32,325 bases of DNA from Oscillospiraceae bacterium (GCA_022769365.1 JALEJO010000047.1:1-32325); one strand, 5' to 3'. Shown: positions 16,893 through 28,402, numbered from the stretch's first letter. Numbers and translations are program-made. The notes: generated by a model from the letters alone, not told the origin.

Positions 16893-18488
16893 ATGATAAA
16901 AATAAGCAATATTTCGATTTCAGTTGACTATTCAGAGAGTGAACTTCTGAAAAAAATATCCAAAAAACTGAAATGTTCCGAAAAGGAAATAAAAAGTTTT
17001 TTTCTTTTGAAAAAATCAATAGATGCACGAAAAAAGAATGATATAAAATTTATTCTTACTGTTGCTGTTGAATGTTTCAATGAAGAAAAGGTACTTAAAA
17101 AAAATCTGAAAGAGAAAAATATTTCTGAATACATTCCTTTTGATTATAAAATTCCAAAAGCAAAAAAGTTTGAAAAAAGCCCTGTTATAGCAGGATTTGG
17201 ACCGGCAGGAATTTTTGCAGCATATGTTCTGGCACTTGGCGGACATTGCCCTGTTGTGCTTGAAAGAGGAAGCGACGTTGACAGACGTATTGAAGATATT
17301 GAATTTTTCAATAAAACAGGCATTTTAAAGCCTGAAAGCAATGTGCAGTTCGGCGAAGGCGGTGCAGGTACTTTTTCAGATGGAAAGCTTAATACAGGCA
17401 TAAACGATGAAAGAATAAAATTTGTGCTTGAAACATTTGTTAAATTTGGTGCAAATAAAAATATTTTGTACGATGCAAAACCGCACGTTGGAACGGATGT
17501 TTTAAGAAAAGTTATAAAAAATATCAGAAATGAAATAATTTCACTTGGCGGAGAAATTAAATTTAATTCAAAATTTTGCGGATTCAGCGAAAAAAATGGC
17601 AGAATTTCGGCAGTAAAATATATTTCTGAAAATAAAGAATATGAAATTGAAACAGATAATTTTATTCTTTCAACAGGACATAGTGCAAGAGATGTTTTCA
17701 GACTTTTAAAAGAGAAAAATTTTGTTTTAAGTCAGAAAAATTTTTCGATGGGAGTAAGAATTGAACATCTTCAAAAAGATATAAATAAGGCTATGTTCGG
17801 AGATTTTTCTGAAAATAAAAATATAATTCCTGCGGCATATAAACAAGCTGTTCATTTAAAAAACGGCAGGGGAGTTTATACTTTCTGTATGTGTCCGGGG
17901 GGATATGTTGTTGCATCTGCATCTGAAAGCGGCAGACTTGTAACAAACGGAATGAGCTATTCAAAACGTGACGGAATTAATGCAAACAGTGCCTTGCTTG
18001 TGGGTATTGACCCAAAAGATTTAAAAAGCGAAGATGTTCTTGCAGGAATTTATTTGCAGGAAAAAACAGAAGAACTTGCATTTAAAGCAGGCGGTTCGGA
18101 CTATAAAGCACCTGTAATAAAAACCGGTGATTTTCTAAACAGAAAATGCACTGATTCGTTTGGAAAAGTTTTGCCTACATACCCGATAGGTACGAGATTT
18201 GCAGAACCTGAAAATTATCTTCCTGAATTTATAACCGATTCTTTAAGAGAGGGTATAGTTGAAATAGGTAAAAAAATGAAAGGCTTTGATTCATACGATT
18301 CCATATTGACAGGAGTTGAAAGCCGAAGCACTTCACCTGTCCGCATTGAACGAGATGAAAAAAGACAGGCATTGACTTTAAAAGGATTTTATCCGTGCGG
18401 TGAGGGTGCAGGATATGCAGGCGGAATTATGTCTGCGGCAGTTGACGGAATGAAATGTGCGGAATGTATTGCAATGGAAAATCAGTGA
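16893..18488 (+). CDS. FAD-dependent dehydrogenase, COG2509-like uncharacterised family
   Basis: 531 aa; VIAGFGPAGIFAAYVLA, NVQFGEGGAGTFSDGKL, YPCGEGAGYAGGIMSAAVDG. Confidence 0.9.
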   Translation: MIKISNISISVDYSESELLKKISKKLKCSEKEIKSFFLLKKSIDARKKNDIKFILTVAVECFNEEKVLKKNLKEKNISEYIPFDYKIPKAKKFEKSPVIAGFGPAGIFAAYVLALGGHCPVVLERGSDVDRRIEDIEFFNKTGILKPESNVQFGEGGAGTFSDGKLNTGINDERIKFVLETFVKFGANKNILYDAKPHVGTDVLRKVIKNIRNEIISLGGEIKFNSKFCGFSEKNGRISAVKYISENKEYEIETDNFILSTGHSARDVFRLLKEKNFVLSQKNFSMGVRIEHLQKDINKAMFGDFSENKNIIPAAYKQAVHLKNGRGVYTFCMCPGGYVVASASESGRLVTNGMSYSKRDGINANSALLVGIDPKDLKSEDVLAGIYLQEKTEELAFKAGGSDYKAPVIKTGDFLNRKCTDSFGKVLPTYPIGTRFAEPENYLPEFITDSLREGIVEIGKKMKGFDSYDSILTGVESRSTSPVRIERDEKRQALTLKGFYPCGEGAGYAGGIMSAAVDGMKCAECIAMENQ

Positions 18489-19666
18489 TGAAATTACCTT
18501 TATATATTGAAAAAATAATTGAAATCCTTGAAGAAAACGGCATAGAATGTTATGTTGTTGGAGGCTGTGTAAGAGATTATCTGCTTTCAAGAACACCTGA
18601 TGACTATGATATGTGTGCAGGTGAAACACCTGAAAAAATATCCGAAATATTGGGAAAATATTTTAAAATTATACCAACAGGCATACGGCACGGAACAGTT
18701 ACGGCAATTTCAGACGGTCACCCTGTCGAGATAACCTCTTTCAGAATGGAAACAGGTTATTCTGATTTTCGTCACCCTGATGAAGTACTTTATACAAAAG
18801 ATATAAAAAAAGACCTTGCAAGGCGTGATTTTACGATAAATGCTATGTGTTTTAATCCGAAAACAGGCATTATTGATATATATAATGGCAGAAATGATAT
18901 AAAAAATAAAATCATAAAAACAGTTGGAAATCCCGATAGAAGATTTAATGAAGATGCACTAAGAATTATAAGAGCTTTGCGATTTGCATCTCAGCTTGAT
19001 TTTAAAATTGAATCTGAAACAGAAAAAAGCATAAGAAAAAACTTTGACTTGCTGAAAAATGTTGCGTGGGAACGGATTTTTGCAGAAACAAACAAGCTTT
19101 TATGCGGTTTTTGCGGTGTTTTAAATGAATATCGTGATGTTTTGACTAAAATCTATACAAACTATCCCGAAAATGCTTCATATTTAATAAAAAAAACGAA
19201 TATACTTGAATTGAAATATTATTTTCTTTTGAAAAATAATACAGAAGATGAACTTTGCAGAGTAACAAAACAAATGAAAATGCCCGAAAAAATGCGTAAA
19301 AATGTTTTGTTTATTTATGCAAATAAAAGTTTCAGAATTTCAAAAGAACCAGAAGAAATTGAAATAAAACTTGCGATAAGTCGTTTTGGTTACGAAAGAG
19401 CGACTTTTTTGCTTGAAAAACAGGATATTGAAGAAAAAACAGGCGGAAAATACAAAAATGCTGCCGAAAATATTTTTAAAGACGAAAAAAACTGTCTTTC
19501 CCTTAAAAAACTTGAAATAAACGGCAATGATTTGAAAGAAATGGGGATAAACGGAAAAAATATCGGTATTTTACTTAATAAGATGCTTGAAATGGTTATA
19601 AAAGGTGAAATTAAAAATAATAGAAAAAAATTGCTGAAAAGTATTGAAAAAATAATAAACATATGA
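18488..19666 (+). CDS. cca: CCA tRNA nucleotidyltransferase
   Basis: YVVGGCVRDYLLSRTPDDYDMC, RRDFTINAMCFNP, RFNEDALRIIRALRFASQLDF. Start at 18488 (ATGA overlap with upstream stop) preferred over 18455. Confidence 0.93.
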   Translation: MKLPLYIEKIIEILEENGIECYVVGGCVRDYLLSRTPDDYDMCAGETPEKISEILGKYFKIIPTGIRHGTVTAISDGHPVEITSFRMETGYSDFRHPDEVLYTKDIKKDLARRDFTINAMCFNPKTGIIDIYNGRNDIKNKIIKTVGNPDRRFNEDALRIIRALRFASQLDFKIESETEKSIRKNFDLLKNVAWERIFAETNKLLCGFCGVLNEYRDVLTKIYTNYPENASYLIKKTNILELKYYFLLKNNTEDELCRVTKQMKMPEKMRKNVLFIYANKSFRISKEPEEIEIKLAISRFGYERATFLLEKQDIEEKTGGKYKNAAENIFKDEKNCLSLKKLEINGNDLKEMGINGKNIGILLNKMLEMVIKGEIKNNRKKLLKSIEKIINI

Positions 19667-19672
19667 TATAAT
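19644..19672 (+). promoter_or_regulatory. Candidate promoter of the CmpB-like gene, overlapping the cca 3' end
   Basis: TTGAAA (19644-19649), 17-nt spacer, TATAAT (19667-19672). Confidence 0.55.
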
Positions 19673-19738
19673 AAATATAGTGGTTTTTTATTAATTTTTC
19701 CACTATGAAATTTTTCATGTATAATTCCTTTTTAGAGC

Positions 19739-19785
19739 GGCACTGTGGAGATTTTCGATATTGATAATCGCAGATTCACAGTGTC
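19739..19785 (+). ncRNA. Candidate structured leader RNA element upstream of the membrane protein gene
   Basis: GGCACTGTGGA (19739-19749) pairs with TTCACAGTGTC (19775-19785), 11 bp with two G-T wobbles; inner CGAT/ATCG stem; no T-run follows. Confidence 0.4.
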
Positions 19786-19841
19786 AATCTTTATATAGTT
19801 TATGCAATTGAAAAAAATCTGATTTAAGAAAAGGTGATTTA

Positions 19842-20660
19842 ATGACAGAAACAATTATGCAGTATGTTCTTTGTTTTTATATTTATTGTTTTCTTGGCTG
19901 GTGCATAGAGTCAACAATAGTTTCAATTGAACAGAAAATGTTTGTAAACAGAGGATTTTTAAGACTGCCTATGCTTCCGCTTTATGGAAGTGGTTCAATG
20001 GTTATACTTATTATAACGCTTCCTGTCAGGGACGGCAATCCATTCTGGATATATCTCTTTGGAATGATAGGTGCAACTATTCTTGAATATATAACCGCTG
20101 TACTTATGGAAGGTATTTTTAAAACAAAATATTGGGATTATTCAAACGAAAAATATAATTTTCAGGGAAGAATATGCGTGAAAGCTTCACTTTTCTGGGG
20201 CTGTCTGTCGCTTTTCCTTGTGTATGTTGTAAATCCTCCGATACAGTCGCTTGCGGATAAAATTCCGTTCATTCCGCTTGTCATTGTTGATTCGGTTATT
20301 TCTGCTGTATTTATTGCCGATACAATTGTATCATTCAAGGCAGCATTCGATATTAACAAGGCACTTGATGTTATGACTTCAATCAGGGAAGAAGCGGCAA
20401 CTGTCAGAGAAAAAATTGAGGAGCGAATGGCTGAAAGAACTGAAAAAGTTGAGGAAAGAAAGGCTGAAAGAGCTAAAAAAGTTGATGTTGAACTTGATAA
20501 GCTTAAATACAGACTTGAAGAACTTAAAGAACAGGCAACTTTAAATGTTGCAAAACTCAGCTTAGCTGCCAAAGATATGATTAAGTCAAATCCTACAAGT
20601 TCATCAAAGAAGTTTAATGATGCACTTGCAGATTTCAAAAGAAGAATTATAAAAAAATAA
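19842..20660 (+). CDS. Membrane protein, putative ABC transporter permease (CmpB-like, PF06541 type) with C-terminal coiled coil
   Basis: FYIYCFLGWCIESTIVSIEQKMFVNRGFLRLPMLPLYGSG...WDYSNEKYNFQGRICVKASLFWG matches this family; followed by a Glu/Lys/Arg-rich coiled-coil tail. Confidence 0.8.
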   Translation: MTETIMQYVLCFYIYCFLGWCIESTIVSIEQKMFVNRGFLRLPMLPLYGSGSMVILIITLPVRDGNPFWIYLFGMIGATILEYITAVLMEGIFKTKYWDYSNEKYNFQGRICVKASLFWGCLSLFLVYVVNPPIQSLADKIPFIPLVIVDSVISAVFIADTIVSFKAAFDINKALDVMTSIREEAATVREKIEERMAERTEKVEERKAERAKKVDVELDKLKYRLEELKEQATLNVAKLSLAAKDMIKSNPTSSSKKFNDALADFKRRIIKK

Positions 20661-20675
20661 TGGGAGTTTAAAATT

Positions 20676-21809
20676 ATGAAATTAAAAATGCTTAAAAAAA
20701 TAACCGCTGTTTTCTGTACGGCTGCACTCAGTGCATCAATGCTTACTTTTGTTCCTATGAATGTTAAAGCAGCAGGTTCGGGGGATGTCAATAATGACGG
20801 AAAATCTGATTCAATTGATGCAATAAAAATACTTCAGTATTATGCAGGCTCACTTTCAGGTACAACGGTTGATATTGACAAAACAGTTGCAGACGTTAAT
20901 GGTGACGGTGCAGTTGATTCAAAAGATGCTGTTAAAATATTAAAAGATTACGCCGATTGGCTTGCCTACACAGGCGGCGGTATGTATACTTCGGTTACGT
21001 CAGTAAACTTTTCAGATGATAATGTCACAATAAACTGGTATCCTATAACTTGTACAGGTTATGAAATAGACTGCTATGATCCTTATTATGGAGAATGGGG
21101 CAACATTGCTTCAATTCCGGATTCAATACAGTCATCATATACAAGTCCAAAGTATGAGTTTGCAGGCGGTTTTCAGGGGTATAAATTCAGAATACGTGCT
21201 ATGTATTCAAATGGTGCAACCGAATACAAGGAAACAGAAAGATATTTTGATGTTGAACACGATCTTCAAAGAATAATAGATGAGTCTGATTTCAATCTTG
21301 CACAAAGAACGAATACATCAGGTAAATATTGGTCGTTTAATTCACAGACATCTGACTGGACTTCAAGAAAAGCCGTTTCAATTTCAAAAAGAGAAAGAGC
21401 AGCAATTGAAAGATTTGCAAATTCTCATTTCAAAAGCAACTGGACACCACAGCAGAAAATAGCTTACACGCTTGCGTGGATTCATACGGAAGTTGACTAT
21501 GCATATGTCGGCGAAAAATGGAACGCAATTATGAAAGGCGGCTGGGGCAATGCTGAAGCGATTTTTGACCATAAACTTGGGCAGTGTGTTCAGTATAATG
21601 GTGCTTTAGCTGAAATGATGGTTTATCTTGGATATGATAATATTTATCTTGTTCAGGGCTGGATAAATTTTGCTGATGGAAGCAGAACACAGCATTTCTG
21701 GACGGAAATAGTTATAAATGGCAAGGTTTACGAAATGGAAACAGGAAACTTAGGCAAAAATGGTACGTGGTGTGGTTTCTGCACTCCTACTGATGAAGTG
21801 AGAAATTGA
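20676..21809 (+). CDS. Secreted protein: N-terminal type I-like dockerin, FN3-like segment, C-terminal transglutaminase-like domain
   Basis: Signal peptide; GDVNNDGKSDSIDAIKILQYYAG and ADVNGDGAVDSKDAVKILKDYA duplicated Ca-binding loops; GQCVQYNGALAEMMVYLGYDN...QHFWTEIVINGKVYEMETG Cys-His-Glu/Asp arrangement. Confidence 0.82.
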   Translation: MKLKMLKKITAVFCTAALSASMLTFVPMNVKAAGSGDVNNDGKSDSIDAIKILQYYAGSLSGTTVDIDKTVADVNGDGAVDSKDAVKILKDYADWLAYTGGGMYTSVTSVNFSDDNVTINWYPITCTGYEIDCYDPYYGEWGNIASIPDSIQSSYTSPKYEFAGGFQGYKFRIRAMYSNGATEYKETERYFDVEHDLQRIIDESDFNLAQRTNTSGKYWSFNSQTSDWTSRKAVSISKRERAAIERFANSHFKSNWTPQQKIAYTLAWIHTEVDYAYVGEKWNAIMKGGWGNAEAIFDHKLGQCVQYNGALAEMMVYLGYDNIYLVQGWINFADGSRTQHFWTEIVINGKVYEMETGNLGKNGTWCGFCTPTDEVRN

Positions 21810-21835
21810 TTTACGTGAAATTCTGATGAATTCTC

Positions 21836-21864
21836 TTGACATAATTAATTAAATAGTGTATAAT
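21836..21864 (+). promoter_or_regulatory. Promoter of pspA-like gene
   Basis: TTGACA (21836-21841), 17-nt spacer, TATAAT (21859-21864). Confidence 0.8.
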
Positions 21865-21899
21865 TGACTTATATCTAAAATCCAATGGAGGACTTAAAA

Positions 21900-22592
21900 A
21901 TGGGTATTTTTCAGAGAATAGGCGATATTTTAAAATCAAATATAAATGACCTTATAGATAAGGCGGAAGACCCTGAAAAGATGGTAAAACAAATCATACG
22001 TGATTTGCAGTCAGACGTTCAGGAAGCAACAGAAGCATATGGAAAAGCACTTGCAAGTCAGAGAATGACTCAGCGTCAGTATGAAAACGCTGTTAAACAG
22101 TCAGCTGACTGGGAAAGCAAGGCAAAGGCTGCTTTAGCGGCAGGTAATACTGAACTTGCAAAATCCGCTCTTTCAAATAAAGTGAAAACAGATGCACAGG
22201 TTGAACAGTATTCAAAAATGTGCGAAGATATTAATGCTCAGGTAAATACAATCAAGATGCAGGTCGATGCACTTAAACAGAAGCTTGATGAAGCAAAGAG
22301 CAGAGAAGCAATGCTTATTGCAAGAGCACAGATGGCTGACACAAAGAAAAATCTTGCTAAGACATCAGGTTCACTTAATACAGACAATTCTTTTGAAAAG
22401 TTCAACAGAATGGAAGAAAAAATTGCAAGAAAAGAAGCTGAAGCAGATGCTTTCGCAGAAATTTCAGGTTCAGGCAATATGCAGAATGCTGATACTTTTG
22501 AAAAACTTGAAAATGATGCAAAGGTTGATGCAGAACTTCAGCGTCTTATGAGTGAAATGAACGGAAATCAGCTTGAAATGGATAAAAACTGA
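21900..22592 (+). CDS. PspA/IM30 family membrane-stress protein
   Basis: MGIFQRIGDILKSNINDLIDKAEDPEKMVKQIIRDLQSDVQEATEAYGKALASQR; long coiled coil. GGAGGAC before ATG 21900, so the listed 21885 start is unlikely. Confidence 0.93.
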   Translation: MGIFQRIGDILKSNINDLIDKAEDPEKMVKQIIRDLQSDVQEATEAYGKALASQRMTQRQYENAVKQSADWESKAKAALAAGNTELAKSALSNKVKTDAQVEQYSKMCEDINAQVNTIKMQVDALKQKLDEAKSREAMLIARAQMADTKKNLAKTSGSLNTDNSFEKFNRMEEKIARKEAEADAFAEISGSGNMQNADTFEKLENDAKVDAELQRLMSEMNGNQLEMDKN

Positions 22593-22616
22593 TTTTATAA
22601 ACGGAGGTAAATTGTT

Positions 22617-22772
22617 GTGGAAGATAAAAATAAATCTCTCGCATTCAGAGTTTTGACAGTTGCGGCTGCTATTTTCCTTGCACTTGGTTCTGTTGCATAT
22701 ATTGTTATGCGTGTTATAAGTAATCAGCGTCATGAGGAAAAATGGAGCGACTATGACGAATGCGGTCTTTAA
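22617..22772 (+). CDS. Small single-TM protein (51 aa, GTG start), not in ORF track
   Basis: VEDKNKSLAFRVLTVAAAIFLALGSVAYIVMRVISNQRHEEKWSDYDECGL*; GGAGG at 22602-22606 upstream; one hydrophobic helix. Confidence 0.7.
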   Translation: MEDKNKSLAFRVLTVAAAIFLALGSVAYIVMRVISNQRHEEKWSDYDECGL

Positions 22773-22808
22773 TGCCTGTTAAAAATAAGAATTCATAAGG
22801 AGGCAGAA

Positions 22809-22874
22809 ATGTCTCCTTGTTTTGATAAAGAGGAAAATGATGAAGAAAAGAAGAAAAGAAAAAAAGACAAGTGA
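22809..22874 (+). CDS. Short charged ORF (21 aa) overlapping the next gene out of frame; leader peptide or true N-terminus via frameshift
   Basis: AAGGAGG-cagaa-ATG; MSPCFDKEENDEEKKKRKKDK*; A7 run before the stop. Confidence 0.4.
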   Translation: MSPCFDKEENDEEKKKRKKDK

Positions 22875-23160
22875 AGAAAAAAAGAAACAGGCTGACTCTC
22901 TTTCTTTTATTGCAATTGTCTTTGGAGTTATATCCTGCATTTTATGCTGTGTGAGAGTTGTTGGACTTGTTTTTGCAGCACTTGCAATAATTCTTGCAAT
23001 TACAGCTATGATTTCAGGCGGAAGAAAAGGCCTTGCGGCTGCTGCAATATGTGTTGCAATTTTAGCGGCAGGATTCAATATTGCTGCGATTTCAGCAGTT
23101 ACCGACTTCCTTGGAAAATTTGGTTCAGACAGTTCAGGCAGTTATAATTATGGATTCTAA
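22837..23160 (+). CDS. Small DUF4190-like membrane protein
   Basis: KKKQADSLSFIAIVFGVISCILCCVRVVGLVFAALAIILAITAMISGGRKGLAAAAICVAILAAGFNIAA; two TM helices. Confidence 0.7.
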   Translation: MMKKRRKEKKTSEEKKKQADSLSFIAIVFGVISCILCCVRVVGLVFAALAIILAITAMISGGRKGLAAAAICVAILAAGFNIAAISAVTDFLGKFGSDSSGSYNYGF

Positions 23161-23539
23161 AGTTGTTAAGTATATAAAAATAGTACTTCTTGCGATTCTG
23201 CCCGTTGTTTTGTATTTTATTTTATATCTTATGTCGGACTGGCTTATAAGTATTTCAGATGGTTTTGAAAAGTGTATCATATATGAAAAATTTGGCATAC
23301 TTTGTCCCGGCTGCGGCAATACAAGATGCGTAAAAGCGTTGCTGAAAGGGCATTTTATCAAAGCTTTTGGTTATAATATAACAATACCGCTTTTGATATG
23401 CTACTTCCTTTTTTACTATTATTGTTTTGTGCTGAAAAAAGCAGGAGTAAAAATAGTGCAGATTGTAAGCAGGCAAAGAGTTGCTGTGGCATTGATTATT
23501 TTACTTGTTTTATACTATTTTTTAAGAAATATTATTTGA
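23150..23539 (+). CDS. DUF2752-like membrane protein
   Basis: MDSKVVKYIKIVLLAILPVVLYFI...KCIIYEKFGILCPGCGNTRCVKALLKGHFIKAFGYN; CPGCGxTR signature. Start overlaps the previous stop by 11 nt. Confidence 0.82.
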   Translation: MDSKVVKYIKIVLLAILPVVLYFILYLMSDWLISISDGFEKCIIYEKFGILCPGCGNTRCVKALLKGHFIKAFGYNITIPLLICYFLFYYYCFVLKKAGVKIVQIVSRQRVAVALIILLVLYYFLRNII

Positions 23540-23573
23540 AAATACTGTTTAACATATTTGTAGCAATTTATTA

Positions 23574-23602
23574 TTGACAAATATAAATTTGTTTGGTATA
23601 AT
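23574..23602 (+). promoter_or_regulatory. Promoter of the exopolysaccharide operon
   Basis: TTGACA (23574-23579), 17-nt spacer, TATAAT (23597-23602). Confidence 0.8.
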
Positions 23603-23665
23603 AATACGTGTTTTGCTTTTTGAACAGGTTTAAAAAACATTAAAATAAATGAAATCGGGCTTGAT

Positions 23666-26130
<2,465 letters not shown>

Positions 26131-26131
26131 T

Positions 26132-27280
26132 ATGAATATTTCATTTGATGTACTGCCGCTTATCAGTGAAAATATGTCAGGAATAGGCTATTGTCAGGCG
26201 GGTCTTGTGGGTGAGATGATACGTTCTCACCCGGAGGACCGCTATACATTTGACTATTTTTCACGAAAGAATCATGAGGTTAAGAGGAAGAGACTCGCTG
26301 CATATATGCAGGAGAACTGTTCCATTAATGAATCACATTTTTCCGGATTTTTATACAGAAGCATAATGAATATCATACCGGTGCCGTACAGCGTGTTTTT
26401 TGGAAAAAAAGCAGAGCTTACGCACTTTTTCAATTATATAGTACCGCCTTTTGTACACGGAAAAAAAGTTGTAACCATTCACGACATGGTAATCCGGGCA
26501 TATCCGGAAACTGTCCGTTTCAGAACGAAGCAGCTCCTCCTTACCGGCATGAAGAAGTCCATGAAGCGTGCAGATGTAATAATAACGGATTCAGAATTCA
26601 GCAAAAGTGAGATAATCAAATACTATCCTCAGTTTGCTGATAAGATAAAAGTCGTATACTGTGGTGTAAACACAGAAAAATTCTATCACATAGCTGACAG
26701 TGAGCGTATAGAAAAGACAAAAAAATCCCTCGGGATAGAAGGGGAGTACTTTCTGTATCTGGGAACCATCGAACCGCGAAAGAATCTCGAACGTCTTATA
26801 GAAGCATACAGAATTCTTAAGGACAGATACGGCGATGTTCCGAAACTTGTTATGGCAGGCGGAAAGGGCTGGCTTAACAGCGGTATTTACAGCAAGGTTC
26901 AGGAGCTGGGACTTGAGGAAAGTGTTCAGTTTACAAAGTATATTCCTGATGAGGATATCTGTCCTCTTATGAACGGTGCATGTGCCTTTGTGTTTCCTTC
27001 CATATATGAGGGCTTCGGTATGCCGCCCCTTGAGGCTATGGCATGCGGAGTGCCTGTGGTTTCAAGCGGAGAAGCCTCTCTTCCGGAAGTAGTAGGCGAC
27101 TGCGCCGTTATAGTCGATGCATATTCCCCTTTGTCCATTGCGGAAGGTATGTATAAAATCTACTCTGACGAGACTCTCAGAGAAAATCTGAGCAGGAGCG
27201 GTATGGAAAGAGCGGCGGAGTTTACATGGAACAGATTTTCTGAAAAGCTTCACGGAATATATGAGGAAGTACTGGGATGA
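26132..27280 (+). CDS. GT4-type glycosyltransferase
   Basis: 382 aa; YLGTIEPRKNLERLIEAYRIL, FVFPSIYEGFGMPPLEAMACGVPVVSSGEASLPEVVGD. Confidence 0.92.
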   Translation: MNISFDVLPLISENMSGIGYCQAGLVGEMIRSHPEDRYTFDYFSRKNHEVKRKRLAAYMQENCSINESHFSGFLYRSIMNIIPVPYSVFFGKKAELTHFFNYIVPPFVHGKKVVTIHDMVIRAYPETVRFRTKQLLLTGMKKSMKRADVIITDSEFSKSEIIKYYPQFADKIKVVYCGVNTEKFYHIADSERIEKTKKSLGIEGEYFLYLGTIEPRKNLERLIEAYRILKDRYGDVPKLVMAGGKGWLNSGIYSKVQELGLEESVQFTKYIPDEDICPLMNGACAFVFPSIYEGFGMPPLEAMACGVPVVSSGEASLPEVVGDCAVIVDAYSPLSIAEGMYKIYSDETLRENLSRSGMERAAEFTWNRFSEKLHGIYEEVLG

Positions 27281-28401
27281 AGATACTTCAGGTAAATAAA
27301 CTCTACAGTCCGCATATAGGCGGTATAGAGCGTGTTATTCAGGATATTTCAGAGGGCCTTTCAGATCGTTATGACATAGAAGTTCTTGTTTGTCAGCCAA
27401 AGGGCAGGACGGCGGACGAGGTGGTAAACGGTATAAAAGTCAGGCGTTCGGGAAGTATAGGAACATACTTTTCAATGCCGGTATCAATTCCGTTTCTGTT
27501 CCATTTCAGAAAGATGGCCCGGGCAGCGGATATAGTACATGTTCATCTGCCCTTTCCTCTCGGTGATCTGGCTTGTCTTTTGTCCGGATACAAGGGTAAG
27601 GTGGTTGTAAGCTGGCACAGCGATATAGTCAAGCAGAAGAAACTTATGACTTTCTACAGGCCGGTTATGAATGCTTTTCTGAAGAGAGCGGACTGCATCT
27701 TTGTGGCTACAGAGGGACATATCAAAGGTTCCTGTTATCTTAAGCCGTATGCTGAAAAATGCAGGATAGTGCCTTACGGAATAGATACCGGGGCATATGA
27801 AAAAGCCGAAAAATATCCTTTTCTCACAGATAAGCTCAGCTGCAGAAGCAGTAAAAAAATACTTTTTACCGGACGCCTTGTATACTACAAGGGCATAGAT
27901 GTACTTATCAGAGCAATGAACCGCACAACAGACTGCGAGCTTTTCATTGCCGGAGACGGTGTGCTTCGTGATGAACTTCTGAAGGAAGTTAAAAAGGCGG
28001 GAACTGAGGAAAGAATTCACTTTATGGGAGTGCTTTCGGACAGAGACCTGAAAGCAGCATTCAGCGACTGTGACATATTTGTTCTGCCCTCTGTGGCAAG
28101 CAGTGAGGCATTCGGTATAGTGCAGATGGAGGCTATGGTATACGGAAAACCGGTTATAAACACGGATCTTCCTACAGGTGTGCCCTATGTAAGTCCTGAC
28201 GGATACAGCGGAATAACGGTTCCGCCGGGAGATGAGGAAAAGCTTGCTGAGGCAATTGAAAATCTTGTTCACGATAATGAACTGCGTGAACAGTATGGTA
28301 AAAACGCATATTCTCTCGTAAGAGAAAAGTACGAAATGAACATAGTTAATGATAAGATAAGCAATATATACGAGGAACTTGCAGGAAAGGCGGGAAAGTA
28401 A
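27277..28401 (+). CDS. GT4-type glycosyltransferase
   Basis: 374 aa; KLYSPHIGGIERVIQDIS, ILFTGRLVYYKGIDVLIRAM, DIFVLPSVASSEAFGIVQMEAMVYGKPVINTDL; ATGA overlap with previous gene. Confidence 0.92.
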   Translation: MKILQVNKLYSPHIGGIERVIQDISEGLSDRYDIEVLVCQPKGRTADEVVNGIKVRRSGSIGTYFSMPVSIPFLFHFRKMARAADIVHVHLPFPLGDLACLLSGYKGKVVVSWHSDIVKQKKLMTFYRPVMNAFLKRADCIFVATEGHIKGSCYLKPYAEKCRIVPYGIDTGAYEKAEKYPFLTDKLSCRSSKKILFTGRLVYYKGIDVLIRAMNRTTDCELFIAGDGVLRDELLKEVKKAGTEERIHFMGVLSDRDLKAAFSDCDIFVLPSVASSEAFGIVQMEAMVYGKPVINTDLPTGVPYVSPDGYSGITVPPGDEEKLAEAIENLVHDNELREQYGKNAYSLVREKYEMNIVNDKISNIYEELAGKAGK

Positions 28402-28402
28402 A

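Noticed and set aside
18455-18487. N-terminal extension of cca from 18455
   Set aside because: Overlaps the upstream flavoprotein; the ATGA start at 18488 begins MKLPLYIEKIIE as expected for CCA-adding enzymes.
20162-20791. 209-aa reverse ORF
   Set aside because: Antisense to the CmpB-like gene and the dockerin protein start; Ser/Leu-rich shadow frame of coiled-coil codons.
27484-28272. 262-aa reverse ORF
   Set aside because: Fully antisense to a clear GT4 glycosyltransferase; low-plausibility His/Cys/Lys-rich translation; no SD or family motif.
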